DNA of 64,000 nucleotides, taken from NCBI GenBank assembly GCA_014843695.1, contig CM026390.1, positions 53,348,121 to 53,412,120 of the forward strand, in the 5' to 3' direction. The stretch comes from Archivesica marissinica (taxonomy: Eukaryota; Mollusca; Bivalvia; Venerida; Vesicomyidae). Both the position numbers and the translations under genes were made by a program. Of the stretch, positions 56,551 through 64,000 are shown piece after piece. Below the pieces are notes generated by a model that saw only the letters and a program-made list of their open reading frames with translations, made no database searches and was not told the DNA's origin. How positions within the stretch are numbered: position 1 is the first letter of the stretch; the number at the start of each line of letters is the position of its first letter.

Positions 56551-57364
56551 GTTTGAAGCATCCATACCACACTACCAAGTGATATAATATGTAGCATCCA
56601 TACCACACTACCAAGTGTTATAGCATCTATACCACACTACCAAGTGTTATAGCATCCATACCACACTACCAAGTGTTATAGCATCTATACCACACTACCA
56701 AGTGATATAGTATGTAGCATCCATACCACACTACCAAGTGATGTAATATGTAGCATCCATACCACACTACCAAGTGATATAGTCTGTAGAATCCATACCA
56801 CACTACGAAGTGTTATAGTCTGTAGCATCCATACCACACTACCAAGTGATATAGTCTGTAGCATCCATACCACACTACCAAGTGATATAGTCTATAGCAT
56901 CCATACCACACTACCAAGTGTTATAGTCTGTAGCATCCATACCACATTACCAAGTGTTATAGCATCCATACCACATTACTAAGTGTTGTAGTCTGTAGCA
57001 TCCATACCACACTACCAAGTGTTATAGTCTGTGTCATCCATACCACACTACCAAGTGTCATAGTCTGTATCATCCATACCACACTACCAAGTGTTATAGT
57101 CTGTAGCATCCATACCACACAACCAAGTGTTATAGTCTGTAGCATCCATACTACACTAGAAATGTTGTTTTAATTTTCAAATTGAGTGCAAAAGTAGATA
57201 CATATGTCAACATAAAACATTTAGCAAAGTTGTTCTCATGAAGTTTGTCAAATATGGACTGTAGTAGCCGCTTGCTACCATTTTTTCTACAAACACTGGC
57301 AGTTGTCTCAATCACCTTTACTCACTGCTCAATAATTTATATGTCGTTCTACTGTATAATGTAG

Positions 57365-57601
57365 ATACCGAGGCTCCAATGTTCATATCTGGCGACTGCG
57401 ACAGGGACTATGTCCTGGACCTGATGAAGCCAGTCGACTTCAACTATGGACAATTGGAGGACAACTATGCCATAGCCTCACTCAGTATGAATAACCATAT
57501 ACAGACAGGAGATGTAATCATTGCCAGCACATCTGTAACCTACACAATTAAAGACTTCAGAGATAAGGAAGCTACTTGTACAATGGATTTTAATATTATT
57601 G
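57365..57601 (+). CDS. HYR (hyalin repeat) domain exon
   Basis: One 237-bp exon (79 codons), phase 1 at both ends, with acceptor TATAATGTAG before 57365 and donor G|GTATGT at 57602. It encodes a HYR module, an immunoglobulin-like extracellular domain found beside CCP domains in adhesion proteins. Visible hallmarks are the Thr-Glu-Ala-Pro opening, paired cysteines at residues 11 and 71, Pro-Val-Asp-Phe, Asp-Asn at 32-33, and Thr-Ser-Val-Thr-Tyr-Thr-Ile-Lys-Asp-Phe followed by Ala-Thr-Cys. Spliced after the CCP exon, the junction codon GAT supplies the Asp that normally starts the domain. The likely parent is a large SVEP1-like or hyalin-like protein. An internal ATG at 57379 is not a true start. 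Confidence 0.88.
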
Positions 57602-57618
57602 GTATGTATTATACATAG

Positions 57619-57758
57619 AGAATATTAGGTAACTGTCTTTTAAATTTTAATTTATTAGGGGAGTTGGAGAAAATATACAAGGCGAGGCTCTGCCGAGCTT
57701 GTATGTTTTCGGAGACGAGCCTAATAATTTAAAAAAACTAAGACTAACCTAATATTCT
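57619..57758. mobile_element. 140-bp foldback (hairpin) element
   Basis: Begins AGAATATTAGGT and ends with its complement ACCTAATATTCT. The two arms, about 40 bp each, are imperfect inverted repeats separated by about 60 bp. The centre is itself self-complementary (AAAATATACAAG with CTTGTATGTTTT, and GGCTC with GAGC). This suggests a small palindromic MITE inserted just after the HYR donor. No clear target duplication was found. Confidence 0.6.
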
Positions 57759-58078
57759 ATTTATCCTATCTTCGGGAAAAAAACAATGTTTCAGAGAGGA
57801 AAGATTACCGAATATTCATGACTTGCTGAAGTTCATCATACCATCTGTGAACATATGACGTCATACACGCATAATTATGACGTAACGAACGATTTATTAG
57901 GCACTGACTAATAAAGCAAAGTTTATTAGGTAGGCAGTTTTTGGCCATTATTACGCATGAAGGTATGATACATTATACAATGTTGTTATGTCCATATATT
58001 TTAGATAAATTATATCCACAGACATTGCCATGCACACATTTAAATAGTTTGTGGTGTATGTGTATATATACTTACTAT
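57759..58078 (+). other. intron segment with two CRE-like octamers
   Basis: Nothing coding is seen. It holds a full palindromic TGACGTCA (57856-57863) and a TGACGTAA (57878-57885) 22 bp apart, which resemble CREB/ATF sites, and two TTTATTAGG repeats (about 57893-57940). Whether this is regulatory is unknown. Confidence 0.3.
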
Positions 58079-58477
58079 ATATGTGACCCACCATGACAAA
58101 ATCAGTCTTAAGTCGGAAAAAATAAATAATGAGTTAACTATACCATCATAGGTATAAATATAAACTTTCTAGTATCATTCATGTAGCTCGTTTCAGTACA
58201 AAGGTATGACCATTTGAATAATGGACTTCACGCGATTAATATTCCGAGAAAACGGCTGTCAAAGATTTTCAGAAATTCTGACTTATTTTAACAAAATTTG
58301 GAGACGCAGTGAAATCAAAACACCATAGCAACCAATATGTTCCACATGACACAACTAGTCATGTTTGGTATCAAATTAAAGGTAAATGTCCATTCTTTAA
58401 AATGCCACTTTGCTGAACTAGTAGTATCCATAGTGGTTCAGCTGTTCTAGTATAAATACAATAGTAATAATTAATAA

Positions 58478-58549
58478 TCGCCCATATGGTTTACCGGCTG
58501 CGAGGGTAAATAAATGGAATCATCAATAAAAAAATAATAATAAAAATAA
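58478..58549 (+). repeat. truncated retroelement 3' end (tail 1)
   Basis: Starts at CGCCCATATGGTTTACCGG and ends in a GGAATCATC plus A/T-rich simple tail. It is the same 3' end as the insertion at 58763, so both are 5'-truncated copies from one retrotransposon family. Confidence 0.55.
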
Positions 58550-58762
58550 AGTTATAAATATTTTTTATTGACTTAAACCAATATATCCTGAAAGGATTAT
58601 TCTGACTTTTCAGAGTACATGTAGCAATCTCCATGTCTTTGTAGATATTCTAGTTTTATGGCCCCTGTATATTGACTCCTTTGATTAGTCTGATCTGACA
58701 GTGTAAGCATAAGTGGACACATGCTGTTATATAATCCTGTTAATTGGATCATAGTACACAGT

Positions 58763-58814
58763 GCTCGCCCATATGGTTTACCGGCGGCAAGGGTAAAGAA
58801 ATTGAATCATCATC
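58763..58814 (+). mobile_element. 52-bp extremely truncated retroelement insertion
   Basis: A 52-bp insert ending in (ATC)n, flanked by the 15-bp direct repeat ATCATAGTACACAGT (58748-58762 and 58815-58829). A target duplication together with severe 5' truncation and a short repeat tail is the signature of target-primed reverse transcription by a LINE-type machinery. Confidence 0.72.
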
Positions 58815-58971
58815 ATCATAGTACACAGTAGCAGTGTTTCATTGATCAATTAAAATGCACAATTCCCCTTATCAGTTATGTTGTTTTAGGAAAGGATTAG
58901 GGGGTAATTTATGGCTTTTTGTGGGAAGTAAAGTAACCTTGTATATTGTGCAGTTCTGAATTAGAAAAGGG

Positions 58972-58980
58972 GTCAAAAGC
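58972..58980. repeat. 9-bp target-site duplication, left
   Basis: GTCAAAAGC immediately left of the Mutator-like element, identical to 62332-62340. Confidence 0.85.
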
Positions 58981-59220
58981 GGGTCTGTCTAAAATGCGGA
59001 CGCGTTAAGCGGGCGCTATATATATAGAGAGAAAACGCGGACGCTATGTAATATATAGGGAAAAAGCAGGCGCTATAGGTATTACTTGATAAAGGTGTTA
59101 GATAAGGTGTGCGATTAAACAAACTTATAATCGCCGTGTTTTTAGTGTGTCTGGTGTCTTTTCTTTCATTCAATATGTTATTTTCTTATAAATTATATAA
59201 TATTTCGTATTTATTTTTTT
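58981..59220 (+). repeat. left long terminal inverted repeat
   Basis: About 240 bp, nearly identical to the reverse complement of 62091-62331. The main differences are the length of a TA run and a few substitutions in the outer third. The inner 140 bp, from GGTATTACTTGATAAAGG inward, looks identical. Confidence 0.85.
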
Positions 59221-59286
59221 AAAAGTATGCGTTTCTTTGTCCCTTTCTGTTATATAGCGTCCGCATTTTCCCTCTATATATATATA

Positions 59287-60690
59287 GCGTCCGCAGTTTG
59301 TTATATGTTTAATGTGTCTGTCATTTCGAAATAGTGATATCGAAGCGTGCAGTCTGCTCTATGATCAATATGATACTAACACTTGAAATAAATCTTATTA
59401 CAAATGCGTCCGTGGTTTGTTATATTTTCAATATTATACAAGAGTTTGAACATAAACTTATTATAATGATCTCTTAATTCGAGCGTCCGCAATTAAAAAC
59501 TATATTGCCAGCTAGTTACTATAGCTTCCACCTTTTCTCTATACATCTATAGCGCCCGCGTTTTCCCTCTATATATATATATAGCGTCCGCAGTTTGTTA
59601 TATGTTCAATGTGTCTGCCATTTCGAAACAGTAATATCGAAGCGTCTGCATTATACAATGCAGTCTGCTCTATGATCAACATACGTCTATAGCGTCCGCG
59701 TTTTCCCACTATATATATATAGCGTCCGCATTTTCCCTCTATATATATATATATAGCGTCCACAGTTTGTTATATGTTCAATGTGTCTGTCATTTCGAAA
59801 CAGTGATATCGAAGCGTCTGCATTATACCATGCAGTCTGCTCTATGATCAATATGATACTAACACTTGAAATAAATCTTATTACAAATGCGTCCGCGGTT
59901 TGTTATATTTTCGGTTTGTTATATTTTCAATATTATACAAGAGTTTGAACATAAACTTATTATAATGATCTCTTAATTCGAGCGTCCGCAATTAAAAACT
60001 ATATTGCCAGCTAGTTACTATAGCGTCCACCTTTTCTCTATAAATCTATAGCGCCCGCGTTTTCCCTCTATATATATATATATATATAGCGTCCGCGTTT
60101 TCCCTCTATATATATATAGCGTCCGCAGTTTGTTATATGTTCAATGTGTCTGCCATTTCGAAACAGTGATATCGAAGCGTCTGCATTATACAATGCAGTC
60201 TGCTCTATGATCAACATACGTCTATAGCGTCCGCATTTTCCCACTATATATATATAGCGTCCGCATTTTCCCTCTATATATATATAGCGTCCACAGTTTG
60301 TTATATGTTCAATGTGTCTGTCATTTCGAAATAGTGATATCGAAGCGTCTGCATTATACCATGCAGTCTGCTCTATGATCAATATGATACTAACACGTGA
60401 AATAAATCTTATTACAAATGCGTCCGCGGTTTGTTATATTTTCAATATTATACAATAGTTTGAACATAAACTTATTATAATGATCTCTTAATTCGAGCGT
60501 CCGCAATTAAAAACTATATTGCCAGCTAGTTACTATAGCGTCCACCTTTTCTATATACATCTATAGCGTCCGCGTTTTCCCTCTATATATATATATATAT
60601 ATATATATAGCGTCCGCGTTTTCCCTCTATATATATATATATATATATATATAGCGTCCGCGTTTTCCCTCTATATATATATCATGCAGT
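59287..60690. repeat. 535-bp tandem repeats with GCGTCCGC and (TA)n motifs
   Basis: The segment starting GCGTCC(G/A)CAGTTTGTTA occurs at 59287, 59584, 59756, 60119 and about 60287. The step from 59584 to 60119 (535 bp) contains one short and one long sub-unit. Sub-units are separated by TATATA runs of varying length flanked by GCGTCCGC(A/G)TTTTCCC. The longest TA runs are near 60583-60608 and 60628-60652. Open frames at 59569-59763 and 60068-60382 (minus) come from these repeats and are not genes. Confidence 0.85.
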
Positions 60691-60747
60691 CTGTTCTATG
60701 ATCAATACGACGATACACATATTATTACAAATCTATATAGTACTCAC

Positions 60748-60894
60748 CGAAAAAAATGGCGCTACCTCAAATATGGCACGTTCTTGGAGAAACTGGTAAG
60801 TACGATATCCAGAATATGAGAATACAGAATAACGTTCACTGCTCAGATAGTCTGATAGGTACTTTGTCTGACTGTGACCTATAACTAAAGCCAT
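60748..60894 (-). pseudogene. captured SGNH/GDSL-hydrolase-like N-terminal exon
   Basis: On the minus strand an ATG at 60894 opens 49 codons, ending exactly at a strong donor (TCG|GTGAGTA, intron from 60747). The peptide starts Met-Ala-Leu-Val-Ile-Gly-His-Ser-Gln-Thr-Lys-Tyr-Leu. This resembles block I of SGNH-fold hydrolases (Gly-Asp-Ser in classical members, here Gly-His-Ser, with Ser as the presumed nucleophile). A later Tyr-Ser-Gly-Tyr-Arg stretch could hold the block II glycine. I found no downstream exon with blocks III and V in the repeats to the left, so the gene is incomplete here. It could be a host gene fragment picked up by the element, or a remnant of an element-encoded protein. 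An upstream in-frame ATG (60918) adds eight residues; I prefer the inner one because the family-like sequence begins there. Confidence 0.5.
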
Positions 60895-60983
60895 TTTACA
60901 CACACAGATATATATCACACAGAGAAATCAACAGTAAAATACACGTTTGAAAACACTGCACTATTTAATTGCAAGAAAGCAAG

Positions 60984-61131
60984 TATGTTTCATTTATTTC
61001 CAACACAAAAATATCACAAATTAATTTTATCACTGAAAATGCATCTAAGTCACTGGATATGTTTCATTTATTTCCAACACAAAAATATCACAAATTAATT
61101 TTATCACTGAAAATGCATCTAAGTCACTGGA
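60984..61131. repeat. 74-bp direct duplication
   Basis: Two adjacent, apparently identical 74-bp copies starting TATGTTTCATTTATTTCC at 60984 and 61058. This makes the incidental open frame 60969-61241 look repetitive. Confidence 0.9.
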
Positions 61132-61740
61132 TATATATATTTCTCCGGAAAGAAAACAACATGTATGGTCTAAATATAATAAATTTACCATTTTATAGCT
61201 ATAGGTATTTACTCAATACTGAAGTTCAAGCAATGATATGAATCAATTCAAAACATAACAATGGATTAATGGATAACATATGAAATTAATAACAAAATCA
61301 TTTGATCTTTTCTCACTTACATGTAGTTAAAAATAAGTAATTATTGTTACTTTGTATGTTTAGAAAACTGTTATTTATAATGATGATTGCATTAATTAAG
61401 ATCAAGCAATGACATAGACTTCAATAGAACACTCAAAATGGTTAATACAAAATAATTTATTGTATATTAGTGATCATAATTAGATAACTGGATTTACTCT
61501 GGCTACCTGTATAGGATATGGTCACACTTTTGGTTGTCGCAATCAGGGTAATCCGATCAGTGAGCACAATCAAAGTGGAGTATCAATCAGCATAATCATA
61601 TAAACGGTAGCGCATGTCCATTCATTGCACACTTATTAACAATACATAAGTTGTTTATTCTGGTACGATATTAGCAATTTGTTTTTGGCAATTTATAGTA
61701 TGAAAAGAATACCAATCATTTATGTGGATATGTATATCTT
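61132..61740. other. element interior, nothing recognised
   Basis: AT-rich interior of the Mutator-like element without recognisable coding sequence or RNA gene. Confidence 0.5.
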
Positions 61741-61927
61741 AGAAAATGTATATGTTGCTTAATAATGAAAAGCAGACATAATGAACATATAACAAACTGC
61801 GGACGCTATATATATATATAGAGGGAAAATGCGGACGCTATATATATATAGTGGGAAAACGCGGACGCTATATATATATAGTGGGAAAACGCGGGCGCTA
61901 TAGAAAATGTATATGTTGCTTAATAAT
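61741..61927. repeat. GCGGACGC/(TA)n block between 26-bp direct repeats
   Basis: Four GCGG(A/G)CGCTATATA-type motifs (61800-61904), in inverse orientation to those at 59287-60690. They are bracketed by a 26-bp direct repeat starting AGAAAATGTATATGTTGC at 61741 and 61902. Confidence 0.8.
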
Positions 61928-62090
61928 TGTTATTGGGGTTTTAAGGTAATAAACACATTAGTAAGACTTCATCAAATTAACAAAATAAAAAAGTGGTGAT
62001 AACACATTAATTTCCCCACGATAAAAATCTCAAATTCTACCATGATATGATTTCAGTAAATACGATTTAGTTTCCAAATAGTTCATAGTT

Positions 62091-62331
62091 TAAAAAAATA
62101 CGAAATATTATATAATTTATAAGAAAATAACATATTGAATGAAAGAAAAGACACCAGACACACTAAAAACACGGCGATTATAAGTTTGTTTAATCGCACA
62201 CCTTATCTAACACCTTTATCAAGTAATACCTATAGCGCCCACTTTTTCCCTATATGTTACATAGCGTCCGCATTTTCTCTATATATATATATATAGCGCC
62301 CGCTTAACGCGTCCGCATTTTAGACAGCGCC
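62091..62331 (-). repeat. right long terminal inverted repeat
   Basis: Reverse complement of 58981-59220. It ends CGCATTTTAGACAGCGCC at the 9-bp duplication. Confidence 0.85.
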
Positions 62332-62340
62332 GTCAAAAGC
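62332..62340. repeat. 9-bp target-site duplication, right
   Basis: GTCAAAAGC, identical to 58972-58980. Removing the element and one copy restores a continuous outer element. Confidence 0.85.
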
Positions 62341-63176
62341 TGGTTCACAGTGAAAAGTAAACAATTATTTTGTAATATTATGAAACATAAAAGCTGAATT
62401 AAGTCATAGTTATTAAAAAATGGATGAACTTTTGGATTCAGGTGAAGTATTATTTTAGAATTTATATTAAATACATATACGTCCGAAATACTGGGCTACA
62501 CGCAACACAGGTACAGATAATGGTGTGTTAAAATTTCACACAACAAATCAGCAGATAAAGGTTCTACACTTGTCTAGGTTTACCATTTACCTATATATGA
62601 CTGATTTGCATCGAAATAAATCTAAATATTAAGCTATATAATGAATAATCGTCATGAAATCACACCGAAAATCGTTTTGTTTCTATCCAATCGTCTGTGA
62701 ACATAGGAACAGGTGCACACTTGCAGATCACGTGGGGTTTATCGGCCAATGGATGAGTGGGAATCACGTTTACGTCGCAACCAAAGAGATTTTTGAAAAA
62801 AATTGATTGATTTAAAGTCGTTGATTAGATGGAAGCATATAAGATCTTACTTCAAAAATAGCATCAGCTGAAAATACGTCAGCTCTAGTTTATTTCGGTA
62901 CCAAATACATGGGGCCAAACCGCGGGACTGTATCATTGAAGGCCATCGGAAAACACCGCCTACTCGGCTTAGATCTTTTGTTTCACTGCGATTAATAACA
63001 ATGGCAATTAACACCAAGCTAATTAAAATGTGTTTTTAATGCCTTAAATTGCACAAATACGTGCTTCTATCACATTTATTATCAAGATAAATGATTATAA
63101 AATGCCATTATACAATAATCTGAAAATTGTTAAAATACCATTTTGTTGACTTATAATGCCTTGCCTTGCGATAATC
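62341..63176. other. right part of outer TIR element, nothing recognised
   Basis: No coding frame of note. The sequence is non-repetitive within the window. Confidence 0.4.
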
Positions 63177-63214
63177 CCGACTTACGACTGATATTGATAT
63201 GGCGGGTCACATAT

Positions 63215-64000
63215 GGAGATATCAATCATACTCAGGGCTTCTAAAATCGCTGGTCTCTCGGACCTGGACCAATTTTTAAACTGGCAGACTGATTGTAGCA
63301 ACCAAAAAGTCGAAGTAATCGGTCAACCACATTATGCTAACAAACCTATAATCTTCGATAATCCTTTGTTCACACCCGTTTCCGGTTACATTAAACAACA
63401 CATCACACTAGCTAATTGCCACATGGGACTATGAATTTGCCCAATGTATCCATGACGATCACACTTTCAATGCATGTCATGTCAATTGACCTTTCTGCCG
63501 ATTTTGATTGACAGCTGGCGTTAGCCAATTGCATCGCACCATTCGCGCACACCCCCGGCAACAGTTTATCGCCGCCATCTTGTTAGACAAACAATGCATA
63601 TTAGACAAACTAGTAACGAGTAGACAAATTTCAAAAGGCGTGAATTTGATCGAAAATACGGGTTTAGAATTGTTTTAATGATGTTGAAAATGTGTAGCTT
63701 TGGTGTGTGGGTTAGTTATAGTACTAAATTAGTCGATATCCTGGTGATCAACGTTAAATTCAACCCATTTCAAAATCCTTGGACAAATCTAAAAGTGTGT
63801 ATATGAACCACAAAATGCCAGACAGCTGCTTTAAAAACAATGCATCTATAAAAACACAGACTGACCCCATACTGTCATTCTTTTCTCCACACTGTTTATT
63901 GGGAGTAATCAAGAACTTACTGACTACCAGTACATCACAGAGACCGCTGACTTATAATGTCCCGATACAGATCTGATCAAGATCAAAGTATTGCACATGG
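63215..64000. other. unassigned sequence to window end
   Basis: Two short open frames (63213-63434 and 63779-63976, plus) have no recognisable domain or splice context and are not called genes. A CCGCCATCTTG (near 63572) resembles a YY1-type site and CCAAT-like motifs lie nearby, but there is no gene start to connect them to. Confidence 0.35.

Larger units (their letters stand above)
34712..57160. repeat. 29/36-bp satellite, block B
   Basis: About 22.4 kb of the same satellite as block A. It follows block A unit by unit from 34712 to about 38.8 kb (offset 26659, then 26695 after one extra 36-bp unit near 35.45 kb). From about 39.42 to 41.14 kb it matches 16.46-18.34 kb of block A instead, skipping about 3.8 kb. 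The right part has its own higher-order repeats: a 208-bp unit three times (48833-49440), a 1347-bp step (50.3-51.2 and 51.6-52.4 kb), 65-bp dimers (about 52.4-52.7 kb), a 433-bp step (54500 and 54933) and a 130-bp unit four times (about 56031-56550). CAGTACC and CACTAGC unit variants are concentrated here. The array ends in the diverged unit near 57150. Confidence 0.97.
58981..62331. mobile_element. Mutator-like (MULE-type) non-autonomous element
   Basis: A 3351-bp element with terminal inverted repeats of about 240 bp (58981-59220 and about 62091-62331). The outer ends are GGGTCTGTCTAAAATG and the complement of GGCGCTGTCTAAAATG. It is flanked by a perfect 9-bp duplication, GTCAAAAGC. Long TIRs starting with G and a 9-bp target duplication are typical of the Mutator superfamily. 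There is no transposase frame inside. The interior holds tandem repeats with GCGTCCGC and (TA)n, an inverted partner block at about 61786-61904, a 74-bp duplication, and one SGNH-like coding exon on the minus strand (60748-60894). The class call rests on structure alone. Confidence 0.78.
58079..63214. mobile_element. large TIR element with GTGACCC ends, carrying a nested element
   Basis: The left end (58079-58116, ATATGTGACCCACCATGAC and following) and the right end (63177-63214) are inverted repeats of about 38 bp with roughly five mismatches. Between them lie 5136 bp, of which 58981-62340 is a later insertion, leaving an original element of about 1.78 kb. No transposase is visible, so it would be non-autonomous. 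ATAT flanks both ends but may be part of the TIRs. An alternative is two separate elements of one family in opposite orientation. Confidence 0.5.

Noticed and set aside
8117..57145. Many 60-190 codon frames of 12-residue repeats on both strands
   Set aside because: They arise from runs of 36-bp satellite units and break at each 29-bp unit. The strand and frame are arbitrary.
8053..57160. CRISPR-like array
   Set aside because: Units are contiguous with no unique spacers, and the context is a spliced animal gene.
60754..60796. Plus-strand mini exon starting ATGGCGCTACC and ending before GTAAGT
   Set aside because: It is the antisense of the SGNH-like exon, whose minus-strand reading is longer, domain-like and has its own donor. 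The plus-strand donor is probably chance.
63213..63976. Two short plus-strand frames at the right end
   Set aside because: No recognisable domain, no splice context, and similar lengths are expected by chance.

Overview
This is animal (eukaryotic) genomic DNA. It is AT-rich, the few coding pieces are isolated exons with GT/AG splice sites, and it is full of minisatellites, tRNA-derived SINE-like repeats and terminal-inverted-repeat (TIR) transposons. Exons encoding complement-control (CCP/sushi) and hyalin-repeat (HYR) modules, together with this repeat landscape, fit a marine invertebrate, most likely a bivalve or other mollusc. That taxonomic call is inference. There are no bacterial genes, operons or CRISPR arrays.

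Layout. 1-925 is a 30-bp minisatellite and 972-1487 a related 29-bp one. A CCP exon lies at 1498-1722. 1950-4369 is a 25/26-bp minisatellite, interrupted at 4370-5430 by a 1.06-kb TIR element with a TA target duplication. 5638-6003 holds tandem 94-bp pieces of a CCP exon start, followed by a SINE, an intact CCP exon (6295-6498), a second SINE and a composite SINE (7730-8000). From about 8053 the sequence becomes a 29/36-bp satellite that runs to an exactly 1000-bp N gap (28131-29130). After the gap, 29131 onward repeats the sequence from 2471 onward almost perfectly: same 26-bp array, TIR element, SINEs and CCP exon. It then enters a second stretch of the 29/36-bp satellite, to 57160. A HYR exon follows at 57365-57601. 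The right end (57.6-64 kb) is a transposon nest: a foldback element, a 5.1-kb element with ends of the GTGACCC type, and inside it a 3.35-kb Mutator-like element with long TIRs and a perfect 9-bp target duplication. That inner element carries one SGNH-hydrolase-like coding exon on the minus strand.

Gene model. All the CCP and HYR exons are on the plus strand and have phase-1 boundaries at both ends, so they can be joined in frame. The codon formed at each junction restores the usual linker (Cys-Thr-Gly before the second CCP, Asp-Thr-Glu-Ala-Pro at the start of HYR). They look like three consecutive modules of one large secreted or cell-surface adhesion/recognition protein of the SVEP1/hyalin type, with the giant satellite inside the CCP-to-HYR intron.

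Main caution. The two halves around the N gap differ in non-repetitive DNA only by one C in a homopolymer. The simplest reading is that 1-28130 and 29131-64000 are overlapping contigs of one locus placed in tandem without being merged, so the second CCP exon copy and perhaps 10-20 kb of satellite may not exist as separate DNA. Most long open frames in the window are artefacts of repeat units whose length is a multiple of three.
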